A stretch of 64,000 bases of DNA from Acidovorax sp. YS12 (GTDB lineage Bacteria > Pseudomonadota > Gammaproteobacteria > Burkholderiales > Burkholderiaceae_C). Each line of letters opens with the position of its first letter. The first letter of the stretch is position 1. Positions 19,897 to 28,468 of this stretch are shown here, one piece after another. The position numbers and the translations under genes were made by a program. Where the stretch lies: the NCBI GenBank assembly GCA_021496925.1, contig CP053915.1:3933501-3997500 (forward strand), in the 5' to 3' direction. The notes under the pieces are model-generated. The model was not told where the DNA came from. It made no database searches and saw nothing but the letters and a program-made list of their open reading frames with translations.

Positions 19897-20061
19897 GATT
19901 TTGATGGACTTATCCAGACATTCAGGAAGAATTTTGCGGATGCAGATGCGACTATGCCAAGCACTGATTTCGGTGAGAGTATGGGCAATGCCTATGAGAG
20001 GTGTTCAAGCTGGCATGCACGCTCGTGTTGCAGAATGAGCGATAGAGACGGAGGAGCATGC

Positions 20062-20757
20062 ATGGACGAGTCGACAAAATCTGTGGCAAAGGCAGCGGAG
20101 GAAGTCGCTAAAACAGCGGGCAAAGCGATTGACGCAGGGCGTGCCACGGGCAGCTTCCTTGCACAAATCGTCAAGGAGCCTTTGACGGAGGCAGCAGGTC
20201 TGCTTACCGACAAGATCAAGTATCGGCGTTGGGAAAATGCCTTGGACATGCAGACGCGTCTGGATCAAAAGATCGCTGCACTGGGCTCCAGATATGCGCC
20301 ACGCGCTGTACCAATGGGGGTTAGCGTGCCACTGATCGAAGCAGTGTCTCTGGAGGACTCTGGAGAAGTGCGCGAGCTATGGGCAAATTTAGCCCTGAGC
20401 TTCTCCAACGCCCAAGGTGGAGCGCTTCCAAACAAAGCTTTCGTTGCGGCCTTGAGTGAGATGTCATCGCTGGATGCGCTGATCTTCAACAACGTCTATT
20501 CAACACCTGAAGCCGACACGCACTGCATATTGGCCGCACAACTGCCAGCGATCGTGGAATTTGAGCTACCGAAGCAAAGCGAGACTCTCACGAAACCAAA
20601 GCAGCCCTCCATTGAAGTAGGGCTCGCCATCGCGAACCTGTTCCGCCTGCAGTGTCTGCAAACTGCAAAGTACATGGGCGGCCCAGACGTCTATTCCACG
20701 ATCTACACAACACATTTCGGCCGTGCATTGTTTGATGCGTGTGCAGCCCCGTTGTAG
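20062..20757 (+). CDS. Abi-alpha (DUF4393) family protein
   Basis: A 231-residue protein. The pattern KIKYRRWENALDMQTRLDQK, the middle SLEDSGEVRELWANLALSFS and FVAALSEMSSLDALIFNNVY match the Abi-alpha/DUF4393 family, linked to abortive infection. GGAGGA precedes the ATG at 20062. No catalytic residues are obvious. It lies amid other defence-like genes and may form a unit with the two genes downstream. Confidence 0.75.
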   Translation: MDESTKSVAKAAEEVAKTAGKAIDAGRATGSFLAQIVKEPLTEAAGLLTDKIKYRRWENALDMQTRLDQKIAALGSRYAPRAVPMGVSVPLIEAVSLEDSGEVRELWANLALSFSNAQGGALPNKAFVAALSEMSSLDALIFNNVYSTPEADTHCILAAQLPAIVEFELPKQSETLTKPKQPSIEVGLAIANLFRLQCLQTAKYMGGPDVYSTIYTTHFGRALFDACAAPL

Positions 20758-20822
20758 CCGCCTTCGCTAAAAAGGTAGCGGCCCCTCAACTGAGCCTCTC
20801 CCATATCACCTGAAAATCCCAC

Positions 20823-21113
20823 ATGCCCCCGACCGCTAAACAAATGGCTCAAGGCCACACCCGCTTCCTGGACGCCTATCCCCAGATTCACGCGGAGGTC
20901 ATGGCCTATGACGATGCTGTGGCTAATGCCCTGGGCTTAGAATTGGAGACTATGCGCACTCAAGCAACAGCTGAGGCTATCGTGAAGCAGACCAATGACC
21001 TTAATATAGACCCGTTCGAGTTCCTTCTGCGGTTCGCGGTGGACACCGAAGAAGAGCGTAAGCAGCTCTTGGACTCTCGCAAGGAGTCCATACGCAGGGC
21101 GCTATTTACATGA
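20823..21113 (+). CDS. Small hypothetical protein (96 aa)
   Basis: Not recognised. It is a helical, acidic product with DAYPQIHAEVMAYDDAVANA and an end rich in charged residues (EEERKQLLDSRKESIRR). It lies 65 bases after the Abi-alpha gene in the same direction. No good ribosome site is seen before 20823, so the start is uncertain. Confidence 0.5.
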   Translation: MPPTAKQMAQGHTRFLDAYPQIHAEVMAYDDAVANALGLELETMRTQATAEAIVKQTNDLNIDPFEFLLRFAVDTEEERKQLLDSRKESIRRALFT

Positions 21114-21406
21114 AGCTGCACAGTGTTTTTTTTGATCTATGAGACGGACGAGCGCAGTCTGCCTCATTACTACGATGGCCCATCAGTGTATCGCGCCGCT
21201 CGTCGCAGATGATTTTCCTTCTCTGCTTGCACACCTGAAGGAACTGGCGCCGCTGGCCTAGCTACCTTAACGTGTGACAGGGAAATGCCTTGCGCCCTGA
21301 TTTTGCTATCCCCTTGGAGTATCCGAATGGCCCCGGAACTACACCCTCCTGTCAATCCTTTGAGGTGTGCTACGCGTTAGGCGTGGGTGATATAGCTGCA
21401 TCTTTC

Positions 21407-22264
21407 ATGCAGGGCACTGATCGGGATCGCCGTGCCGATACCCTCAAAGGGCGCCGCTGGGATCTCGGGGACGGCAACCTTCCCTTGTACCTCTATAAGT
21501 ACCGGCATCTGGAGACCGACAATCCCGATGAGCAGGCCAAGGCTGCGCTCCTTGAACGAGCCAGAGACTTTCTTGTGCGTGGCAAGATCTGGGTAGCGGC
21601 AGCTGAAACGCTGAATGACCTGCACGATATGCGCTTCAATGTGGTGCAAACCAATGATCCTCAAGTGATTGAGGATTGGCTGAACGCCAATGCTCACCTG
21701 CTCCGCCACATGGCACCAGCGAAACGGATCGCGCTGACGGGCGTTCTACGACGCCGAAAAATGGGCCCCGCTGAGATGGCAGAGCTTCAGACCGCTCTGG
21801 AGAAGACCATGGGTGTCTTTTGCGCTTCTCAGGATCCGAGGAACGAGCCCATGTGGGCACACTATGCGGCTGACCACCGTGGCTACTGTGTCCAGATTGA
21901 TACCACGCAGGATGAACTATTCTTGCTCGCTGAGAAAGCCATTTACACCGCAACTTTCCCTACGATTACCCTTCCCAATGCCAACCGGCATGATCAAACG
22001 GCAGCCTACCTGTCAAAGTCCACTGCATGGTCCTATGAGCGAGAGTGGCGAGTTGTCGTTCCTCAGAGCAACTTTGCAGTGCGCCTTCGGCCTAACGCGA
22101 TCGCAGGCGTGATTTTGGGGGCCAGGGCCTCGACAGCAACACGCGAGGCGATTCAAGCTTTCAACGCGGAGCGAGTTCAAGCAGGGTACCGACCGTTTCG
22201 GGTATACCAATCCCGCCAACATAGGGATCGCTTTGGGATGCTCATCTCCAAGGCGATGCTTTGA
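21407..22264 (+). CDS. DUF2971 family protein
   Basis: About 285 residues. The pattern LPLYLYKYRHLE, then ETLNDLHDMRF, and especially EPMWAHYAADHRGYCVQID matches DUF2971, a family of unknown activity common in defence neighbourhoods. I chose ATG 21407; an upstream TTG frame begins at 21290 but reads unlike the family. The 290 bases before it hold nothing I can identify. Confidence 0.75.
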   Translation: MQGTDRDRRADTLKGRRWDLGDGNLPLYLYKYRHLETDNPDEQAKAALLERARDFLVRGKIWVAAAETLNDLHDMRFNVVQTNDPQVIEDWLNANAHLLRHMAPAKRIALTGVLRRRKMGPAEMAELQTALEKTMGVFCASQDPRNEPMWAHYAADHRGYCVQIDTTQDELFLLAEKAIYTATFPTITLPNANRHDQTAAYLSKSTAWSYEREWRVVVPQSNFAVRLRPNAIAGVILGARASTATREAIQAFNAERVQAGYRPFRVYQSRQHRDRFGMLISKAML

Positions 22265-22399
22265 GCATTGGTAAACTGCCTCGGCTTCACTCAGCTATTT
22301 CAAAACGCTACAGGAGCGAGATGCATGTGCCGCAGCTCACGCAATTGGTGTTGGGGTTGAGCCTTCACGCATAGCAGCCGTTGTCCAGCACCACCGATC

Positions 22400-22455
22400 T
22401 GCGCGTCCAATTCGGGGCGAAATGAGTGTCCAACTCAAACCGGGTTAGTGTCCAA
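22400..22455. other. Repeated GTCCAA motifs, possible IS end remnant
   Basis: Three copies of GTCCAA spaced 20-25 bases apart, in GCGTCCAATTCGG, GTGTCCAACTCAAACCGG and GTGTCCAAATACGG. Multiple short repeats are typical of IS21-type ends. No IS21 gene is present, and the DNA directly precedes the interrupted nuclease gene, which may have lost its promoter here. Confidence 0.25.
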
Positions 22456-22485
22456 ATACGGTCGAAGTATGCAGGCTCTGCCGCG

Positions 22486-22693
22486 TTGGTCGTAGCGATT
22501 GCCGCTGCAGCTTTCCTCTGCACTGTTTTCCCCGTTGCTGCGCGGTCTTCTCGAGGTGAGCCGCTGCGCGTCGAGTTGCCCACGCGCTTCGCACAATGCC
22601 CGCAGTTTTTCGCGAACGGACAACCGCCCCAGGTACCCGCTCAACCCGCACTGCGCGAGCTTTGCTACGAGGCCTTCGCAGTGCTGCACAGGG
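22486..22693 (+). pseudogene. DNA/RNA non-specific endonuclease, 5' part
   Basis: The frame gives a hydrophobic signal-like segment (LVVAIAAAAFLCTVFPVAA) followed by FAQCPQFFANGQPP and LRELCYEAFAVLHRG, the N-terminus of a secreted NucA/NucB-type endonuclease. It is cut after 22693 by the IS66 element. Removing IS66 and one 8-bp repeat joins it in frame to 25767. No ATG is present; a TTG at 22486 is a possible start, so the gene may also be damaged at its 5' end. Confidence 0.75.
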
Positions 22694-22772
22694 GTGAGCG
22701 TCCAGCGATCCCACCTTGCGCCTGACACAACGACTGCCGAGGATGGCGTCCACCTAAATTTGGCGGACGCCT

Positions 22773-23162
22773 ATGCATCCCAATACTCCCAATCGCCGAG
22801 TCCACAGCGCCGATTTCAAGGCGCAGATCCTGGCGGAGTGCCGACAGCCCGGCGCATCGGTCTCTGCAGTGGCCATCGCGCACGGCCTGAACACCAACGT
22901 CGCGCGCAAGTGGCTCGCGGGCCGGGGCCTCAAGCGCATGTGTGCCGCGGCGGGTGCGGCCGGTGGCAGCGCGCCTGCCCTGCAGTTCGTCCCCGTGGAG
23001 TTGCCGCGCCCCGAGCCAATCGCCGCTGCTGCACGACAGACGGACATCCGCATCGAGCTTCAGCGCGGCGGGCTGCACGTGAAGCTCCAGTGCGCTGCCA
23101 GCGCAGGCGCACTGTACGCTGCGCAATTGCGCGCCCTGGCCGATGCCCTGTGCGCCGCCTGA
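22773..23162 (+). CDS. tnpA: IS66 accessory protein TnpA
   Basis: A 129-residue protein with an N-terminal HTH of the transposase_8 type (RVHSADFKAQILAECRQPGA, then AIAHGLNTNVARKWL). Required with TnpB and TnpC for IS66 transposition. It is the first gene of the element, 79 bases inside the left end. Confidence 0.9.
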   Translation: MHPNTPNRRVHSADFKAQILAECRQPGASVSAVAIAHGLNTNVARKWLAGRGLKRMCAAAGAAGGSAPALQFVPVELPRPEPIAAAARQTDIRIELQRGGLHVKLQCAASAGALYAAQLRALADALCAA

Positions 23163-23174
23163 GGAGCCGGTCCG

Positions 23175-23516
23175 TTGATCCGCATCGACACGCTGTGGCT
23201 GTGCACCCAGCCGCAGGACATGCGCGCCGGTGCTGACCGATTGCTCAACATCGTCGTCAATACCGTCGGCTCGGCGCGTGCGCACCACGGCTATCTGTTT
23301 GCCAACCTGCGCGCCACGCGCATCAAGCTGCTCGTACACGACGGCTTCGGTGTGTGGTGCGCCACGCGCCGGCTGCACACGGGGCGTTTCGTCTGGCTGG
23401 AGCGTGGGCCAGGGCAGGCTGCAACGCTGCAGCTGAGCGCGCAGCAGTTCGAAGCCCTGGCGGTCGGCCTGCCCTGGCAGCGCCTGGGCGAGTTCAGCGT
23501 CATCAGCCGGGCGTGA
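23175..23516 (+). CDS. tnpB: IS66 accessory protein TnpB (Orf2)
   Basis: A 113-residue protein with the TnpB signature: QDMRAGADRLLNIV, then HHGYLFANLRATRIKLLVHD and GVWCATRRLHTGRFVW. It starts 12 bases after tnpA, in the usual IS66 order. Its biochemical role is unknown. Confidence 0.93.
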   Translation: MIRIDTLWLCTQPQDMRAGADRLLNIVVNTVGSARAHHGYLFANLRATRIKLLVHDGFGVWCATRRLHTGRFVWLERGPGQAATLQLSAQQFEALAVGLPWQRLGEFSVISRA

Positions 23517-23588
23517 GGGTGGCCGGCAGCCCAGCGCTGCCGTTGACATCGCATCTGCCGATGCGCAGCGCCTGGCGACTCGTGCAAT

Positions 23589-25205
23589 ATGCCGAACATG
23601 CTCGGCGACACCGCTGCTTCCTCCATCGACATGGCGCAACTGCCGTCGAAGGCGGCCGCGTTGATCACGCGATTGCGCCAGCAGGTGCAGACCCAGGCGA
23701 GGGAGATCGCCTGGGCGCATGCCAAGCTCGAGAAGGTCAACCTCGAGCTCGCCCGTCTCAAGCGCTGGAAGTTCGGTGCCAGGACCGAAGCCATGACGGC
23801 CCAGCAGCGCGCCCTGTTCCAGGATACGCTGGCCGAGGACAAGGCCAGCCTGCAGGCGCAACTGGCCGAGTTGCAGCGCGGCCTGCCCGAGGTGCCCAAG
23901 ACCCCGAAGGCGCCGCGCGCCAAGCCGCGCCGCCAGGCGCTGCCCGAGCACCTGGAGCGCGTCGAGCATCGCCACGAACCCCTGGACACGAACTGCCCGA
24001 CTCCTGAGTGTGGCCGGCCCATGCAGCGCATCGGCGAGGACGTCAGCGAGAAGCTGGACATCGTTCCGGCCAAGTTCTTCGTGCACCGGCACATCTACGG
24101 CAAGTGGGCCTGCCGGTGCTGCCAGCAGATCCACCAGGAGCCGGCCGAGCCGGACGTGGTGGACGGCGGCATTCCCGCCAGCGGGCTGGTGGCGCACACG
24201 CTGATCAGCCGCTTCGTGGACCATCTGCCGTACTACCGGCAGGAGCCGATCAACGCGCGCTCGGGCGTGCACACGCCGCGCTCGACGCTGGCCGCCTGGG
24301 GCGGCGCCGGCGGTGCGAAGCTCGAGCCGCTGTACGAGGCGCATCGGCGCTTCATCCTCAGCTGTCGGGTACTTCACGCTGACGAGACCCCGGTCCCGCT
24401 GCTGGAGCCCGGCGCAGGCAAGACGAAGAAGGCCTACGTCTGGGCCTGGGCGCGCAGCCATCACGACCCGCAGCCGGGCGTGATCTACGAGTTCTGCCTG
24501 GGCCGAGGGGCGCAGTATCCAGTCGCCTTCCTCGGCGGCAAGGGGCCGCCATACCGGGAGCCACCGTGGAACGGCACCTTGATCACCGACCAGTACGCGG
24601 GCTACAACGCCGTGCTGGATGCGAGGATCTACCCGCAGCGCAGGTCGGCGGCGTGCGCCGCGCATGCCAGGCGGTACTTCGAGGAGCTCAGCCGCGGTGG
24701 CGACAGCGCCAGTGCGGCGGCCACCGAAGCGCTGCAGCGCTGGGCGCGGATCTACCGTGCAGAGGCGGCCTTCGCCGAGATGGATCACGACAGCCGTCGG
24801 CAGGCCCGGCAGCAATTGAGCAAGCCGCTGTGGGACGAGTTCGAGGTGTGGCTGAAGCTGCAGCGCGCGCAGGTGCTGGCTGGCAGCAAGATCGCCGGGG
24901 CCATCGACTACAGCCTCAATGCCTGGAAGGCGCTGACGCTGCACCTGGACGACGGTGCGGTGGTCATCGACAACAACCTCATCGAGCGGCAGATCAAGCC
25001 TTGGAAGCTTGGCGCGAAGAATTGGCTGTTCGTGGGCAGTGAGCTGGCAGGCCAGCGCGCAGCCGTGGTGATGAGTCTCGTGCAGTCTGCCAAGCTCAAT
25101 GGCCTGGATCCATGGGCGTATCTGCGCGATGTGCTGGCGCGCATCCACTCGTACCCGAGTCATCGGCTGGATGAGCTGCTGCCGCACCGCTGGCGGCTGG
25201 GCTGA
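23589..25205 (+). CDS. tnpC: IS66 transposase TnpC
   Basis: A 538-residue DDE transposase. In order: an N-terminal coiled coil with LKRWKFGARTE, a zinc-finger-like stretch with CPTPECGRPM, the catalytic domain with VLHADETPVPLL (D), LITDQYAGYNAV (D) and VIDNNLIERQIKPWKLGAKN (E), and a C-terminal IS66 tail. Intact length suggests an active element. Confidence 0.95.
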   Translation: MPNMLGDTAASSIDMAQLPSKAAALITRLRQQVQTQAREIAWAHAKLEKVNLELARLKRWKFGARTEAMTAQQRALFQDTLAEDKASLQAQLAELQRGLPEVPKTPKAPRAKPRRQALPEHLERVEHRHEPLDTNCPTPECGRPMQRIGEDVSEKLDIVPAKFFVHRHIYGKWACRCCQQIHQEPAEPDVVDGGIPASGLVAHTLISRFVDHLPYYRQEPINARSGVHTPRSTLAAWGGAGGAKLEPLYEAHRRFILSCRVLHADETPVPLLEPGAGKTKKAYVWAWARSHHDPQPGVIYEFCLGRGAQYPVAFLGGKGPPYREPPWNGTLITDQYAGYNAVLDARIYPQRRSAACAAHARRYFEELSRGGDSASAAATEALQRWARIYRAEAAFAEMDHDSRRQARQQLSKPLWDEFEVWLKLQRAQVLAGSKIAGAIDYSLNAWKALTLHLDDGAVVIDNNLIERQIKPWKLGAKNWLFVGSELAGQRAAVVMSLVQSAKLNGLDPWAYLRDVLARIHSYPSHRLDELLPHRWRLG

Positions 25206-25210
25206 GGAAG

Positions 25211-25711
25211 ATGGGCGTGATCACGCAGGCCGTGATGGTCCAGGCGACCATCGATGTCAACGGCATGGGCCAGGCGCAGAAGGTCGGCCTGGCCGACGAG
25301 ATCTTTGCGCAGCAGCCCAACCTGCTCGCCTCGATCCTTGCGCTGCCTCGCATGGGAGTCGGCGTGGTGCAACTGGAGGTGCCGCTGCACATCCTGTTCG
25401 TGACGTTCCAGGCAATGAAGCGCAGCGGCCATACATGGCCGATCGTCTCGGAGGACGTGCAGGAGACGTGCATGCAGCGCTTGACAGCCCGCGCCCGCTT
25501 CAACGAGGGATTGCCGGCCAAGCTGGCCGATCAGCTCGTGCAGCAGTTCTGCGACGAGCATCCCGAACGCTACCTGCTCGCCTTCGTCTACGGATACCTC
25601 GGTGACCACGACTTGCTGCGGGTGCGCACCGATGCCGAGAAGTACCTGCTGCTGGTCGCTCTCAACCTCGCGGAGTGCGTGGCCTTCGTCGGGTCTACGA
25701 CCACATCCTGA
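25211..25711 (+). CDS. IS66 passenger protein, unknown function
   Basis: A 166-residue product starting 5 bases after tnpC and inside the right end of the IS. It is not part of the minimal IS66 gene set. The sequence (MGVGVVQLEVPLHILFVTFQ, then FCDEHPERYLLAFVYGYLGD) has no motif I recognise. Confidence 0.65.
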   Translation: MGVITQAVMVQATIDVNGMGQAQKVGLADEIFAQQPNLLASILALPRMGVGVVQLEVPLHILFVTFQAMKRSGHTWPIVSEDVQETCMQRLTARARFNEGLPAKLADQLVQQFCDEHPERYLLAFVYGYLGDHDLLRVRTDAEKYLLLVALNLAECVAFVGSTTTS

Positions 25712-25766
25712 CGATCACGGGCTCCCTCCCGAGCATGGTGGAACGGCTGGACGCTCACGCACAGGG

Positions 25767-26311
25767 GCTCCACCCGCACTCCAGTCTATGTGGCCCAGCG
25801 GCTCAACCGGCGCCTGCTCGAAGACGCCGACGAGAAGCGCGCCGACCGCTTCTTCGCCGATGCGAGGCTGCCGCGTGATGAGCGTGCGGAGCTGGAGGAC
25901 TACAAGGGTTCAGGCTACTCCCGTGGTCATATGGCACCGGCCGGCGACATGCCTACGCCTTCGGCCATGGCCCAGAGCTTCTCCCTAGCGAATGTGGTCC
26001 CGCAAAACATCCAGCACAACAGCGGGGCCTGGGCCAAGATCGAACAAGACACGCGGCGCTATGCGCTGCGCGCCCAAGGCGACGTGTATGTGATCACGGG
26101 CCCAGTGTCTACGCGCGAAAGCGAGAGCATCGGCCCCCATAGCGTGAAGGTGCCCACCTACCTCTTCAAGCTGGTGTACGACGCCACCACCGGCCGCGCC
26201 TGGGCGCACTGGCAAGCCAATCGCGAAGGTGAGCGTGTATCACGGCCTATCAGCTATGCGGAGCTGGTTCGACGCACAGGGATTGAGTTCCTGCCCAGCC
26301 GTGTGAACTGA
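25767..26311 (+). pseudogene. DNA/RNA non-specific endonuclease, 3' part
   Basis: Continuation of the interrupted gene. It reads STRTPVYVAQRLNRRLLEDADE and the nuclease core YSRGHMAPAGDMPTPSAMAQ, where RGH holds the catalytic histidine of the beta-beta-alpha metal fold. SLANVVPQNIQHNSGAWAKI and DVYVITGPV follow. It lacks a signal and start because IS66 separates it from 22693. A short internal product from GTG 25790 keeps the catalytic core, but export would be lost. Confidence 0.85.
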
Positions 26312-26451
26312 GCATACGGCCGCACACAGATAGGAGCTTCTCTGGGGAAGTTCAGCCTTGTTAAACGATTTCGCATAGCTTGGCTGCGTAGCAGGCTAAA
26401 GCATCCAGCGAACCATGATCACCCTGAGGCTCCTTTCTGCACAGGTCATGC

Positions 26452-26985
26452 TCAGAGCTTGGCCTTCTCCTCTGAACGCTTTTGCCGATCTTGGTTTTTC
26501 ACCCCGTCCTGCCACGCCTTGACGAAAACCGGCGTCATGTAGCTGATCTCCATCTGGAAACCCATGTGAGGCGCACTGATCTCGATGATGGCATCTGGAA
26601 CGCTGAACTGCGCATACTGGTCTCCGACGAAAGGACGCGCTTGCTTGACCAGCTTGTACTTGCTGGCCAGCAGATCGAAGATGTCCCCGAATCGAGTCTT
26701 GCCCATGGTCATCAACACGCAGGCTAGCTTGCCTGAAGCATCGAAGATGTATTGAACCGACTGCAGGCCTTCGATGCCGTAATTGCCTTGTTGGACAAGC
26801 AGGGATTGTCCCTTGGTCCAACTGTTGATGCCGGCGTCCTGCACCTTGCCAGAGGCAGATGCGATTTTGCGCACCTGCTCAATCGTGGACACCCCCACTT
26901 CGACATCAAGGACTTTGACGCCAGCGTGGGCGCAGACCCATAACAGGCTCGCTACGACAAAGACCAGACAGCGTTTGACGGACAT
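26452..26985 (-). CDS. Hypothetical exported protein
   Basis: A 177-residue protein with a clear signal peptide (MSVKRCLVFVVASLLWVCAHA) and a start preceded by GGGAGG. The mature part (GVKVLDVEVGVSTIEQVRKI, ASGKLACVLMTMGKTRFGDI) suggests a compact periplasmic domain, but I do not recognise the family. It is divergent from the XRE gene at 27064 and shares the palindrome-bearing spacer. Confidence 0.75.
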   Translation of the reverse strand: MSVKRCLVFVVASLLWVCAHAGVKVLDVEVGVSTIEQVRKIASASGKVQDAGINSWTKGQSLLVQQGNYGIEGLQSVQYIFDASGKLACVLMTMGKTRFGDIFDLLASKYKLVKQARPFVGDQYAQFSVPDAIIEISAPHMGFQMEISYMTPVFVKAWQDGVKNQDRQKRSEEKAKL

Positions 26986-27012
26986 GGATCCTCCCTAGTT
27001 ATCAAGGTGATT

Positions 27013-27028
27013 ACGCATAATTATGCGT
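27013..27028. promoter_or_regulatory. 16-bp perfect palindrome, likely XRE operator
   Basis: ACGCATAATTATGCGT is a perfect 16-base palindrome lying between the exported-protein gene and the XRE gene. A dimeric HTH repressor acting on its own promoter is the simplest reading. Confidence 0.6.
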
Positions 27029-27063
27029 GGCTTTTGATGATACATCAGCTGATCCTCAAGCCC

Positions 27064-27363
27064 ATGTCGGGCGAGCCGAAGATCAGCAAAGGAAGGCCTT
27101 TCGGCTCACGCAGTTTCGAGCCCAAGTCGGTGCTCGCCTTCGGTCAGGTCGTGCGAGAACTGCGTCTAGTGGCGGGTGTATCGCAGGAGGATTTGGCCCA
27201 TCGCTCCAGCCTGGAACGTGCACATGTGGGGCGAATCGAGCGCGGCGAGAATCAGCCGACGCTGTGGGTGATTCTCAAATTGGCCGAAGGATTGGGCGTG
27301 ACGCCTGGCGTGTTGCTGGACCAGACGGTGGGGAAGATGCGGAACGCCGATAGAGCTGCTTAG
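27064..27363 (+). CDS. XRE-family transcriptional regulator
   Basis: A 99-residue protein with one HTH_3 domain: FGQVVRELRLVAGVSQEDLA, then ERAHVGRIERGENQPTLWVI. It could start at 27064 or at ATG 27037; no ribosome site settles it. It follows a perfect palindrome and probably controls itself and the divergent exported protein. Confidence 0.82.
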   Translation: MSGEPKISKGRPFGSRSFEPKSVLAFGQVVRELRLVAGVSQEDLAHRSSLERAHVGRIERGENQPTLWVILKLAEGLGVTPGVLLDQTVGKMRNADRAA

Positions 27364-27472
27364 CCGACCCGCTCATTCCTTTCTTGAGTGCAGTTGTCTC
27401 GCCTAACCATGTAAGCGTCGCAGCACGCGAACCGACTGATCGCTGAAAGACAGCCCTTCTGCTGAAAGGCAT

Positions 27473-27844
27473 TCAGCGGCGCAAATCACCTTCACGCAAT
27501 GGCCAGCTCAGTTGCTCAGCTGTTTTGAGCATGATCCATATGCTTTGTTCGGCCGTGCACCATCTCTTGTTCAAGAGGCCCTGAAAAACGGCCTTCGCAG
27601 TGGCGCGCTGATCGCCCCCGAATTCGGCCAGTTTGCGCTGGCAGTACGGAGCCAATTGTGCGACCAGGTCATCGCACACCTCGAAAGCCGCAAGTACCTC
27701 AGAGGGTGACGTTCCCGGAGCGTAAAACTTCCCGTCCTCCTGCACCAGGCTCAGCTTGGGTTGCGCACCACCTACCGCGGAAATCGTCGGCGTGATGGGA
27801 AAGTCATGCGGTATCTGCGGGTAGTCGGCACGATCGATGGGCAT
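27473..27844 (-). CDS. Unknown partner of ParS-like antitoxin
   Basis: A 123-residue product preceded by AAAGGAG. It begins MPIDRADYPQIPHDF and contains SAVGGAQPKLSLVQEDGKFY, which faintly recalls the N-terminal loop of HipA proteins, then a helical end. It has no RES motif. It lies 45 bases after the ParS/MbcA-type gene in the same direction, where a RES toxin is usually found. Confidence 0.6.
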   Translation of the reverse strand: MPIDRADYPQIPHDFPITPTISAVGGAQPKLSLVQEDGKFYAPGTSPSEVLAAFEVCDDLVAQLAPYCQRKLAEFGGDQRATAKAVFQGLLNKRWCTAEQSIWIMLKTAEQLSWPLREGDLRR

Positions 27845-27889
27845 GTCCGTCGCTCCTTTGCGATGTTTCCAACGTACGTTACCTTGCCC

Positions 27890-28468
27890 TCAGGCATACG
27901 TGCCACTATGTGCTTGCGCCAACAACTGTGCGACCATCGCCTGGCCTTCTGCCGTGTCCATGAATTCGGCGGGTGTGCACCCACCCAGAGCGGGCAGCGC
28001 TTGCTCCAGCCAGCCTGCCAGCCACGCTGCTGCATCGAATGGCTCAGGCTTTCTTGACTCATGGACCATGAGCTGCACCTGTTCAATCATCCGAACCAAG
28101 CCCAGCACGCGGGAGGACTCGGACGTCGTCAGGGACCGCTGTTGCGCAACCTTGCGTTGCACGCCGGCCTGCGAGAGGCCCAACGTGTCCGTCAATCGTT
28201 TTGGCGGAATGCGCATGTGCTCCGCCAACTGGGCAATCACCTCGGCAGGAATGCCCAGCTTGACCATCTCCACCAAATCGAAGAGCGGCGCCTTATAGGC
28301 ATTGACAAAGAAGCGCTCATGTTGAAACGGCCGACGGCCAGATGAGCACAGCGAGGTGGGCCACGCAAGCACCACTGTCGGGCGACGACTCGTTGGTCGA
28401 CCATTGGAAGAGCCTCGCTTAAGCTTCGCCACTTCGGTGACCTTGAGGGATTGTGTGGGCGGCATCAT
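27890..28468 (-). CDS. Xre/MbcA/ParS-type antitoxin (DUF2384)
   Basis: A 192-residue protein. The central HTH-like part (IAQLAEHMRIPPKRLTDTLG) and the C-terminal toxin-binding domain (FDAAAWLAGWLEQALPALGG, then PAEFMDTAEGQAMVAQLLAQ) match DUF2384 antitoxins. The N-terminal 60 residues are longer and more basic than usual. The family usually pairs with a RES-domain NAD-degrading toxin, which is absent here. Confidence 0.8.
   Translation of the reverse strand: MMPPTQSLKVTEVAKLKRGSSNGRPTSRRPTVVLAWPTSLCSSGRRPFQHERFFVNAYKAPLFDLVEMVKLGIPAEVIAQLAEHMRIPPKRLTDTLGLSQAGVQRKVAQQRSLTTSESSRVLGLVRMIEQVQLMVHESRKPEPFDAAAWLAGWLEQALPALGGCTPAEFMDTAEGQAMVAQLLAQAHSGTYA

Larger units (their letters stand above)
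22694..25758 (+). mobile_element. IS66-family insertion sequence (3065 bp)
   Basis: The ends are GTGAGCGTCCAGC on the left and, inverted, GCTGGACGCTCAC on the right. An 8-bp direct duplication GCACAGGG flanks it at 22686-22693 and 25759-25766, the length expected for IS66. It contains tnpA, tnpB, tnpC and one passenger ORF, and splits a nuclease gene. Confidence 0.95.

Noticed and set aside
18892..20061. Long plus-strand frame leading into the Abi-alpha gene
   Set aside because: This part is antisense to the Fic gene. The Abi-alpha start is set at 20062 by GGAGGA.
22665..25187. 840-aa open frame antisense to IS66
   Set aside because: Covers three recognised IS66 genes in reverse and shows no family motif.
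27473..27844. RES-domain toxin partner of the ParS-like antitoxin
   Set aside because: Too short and lacking the Arg-Glu-Ser pattern expected for RES toxins, so it is left as unknown.
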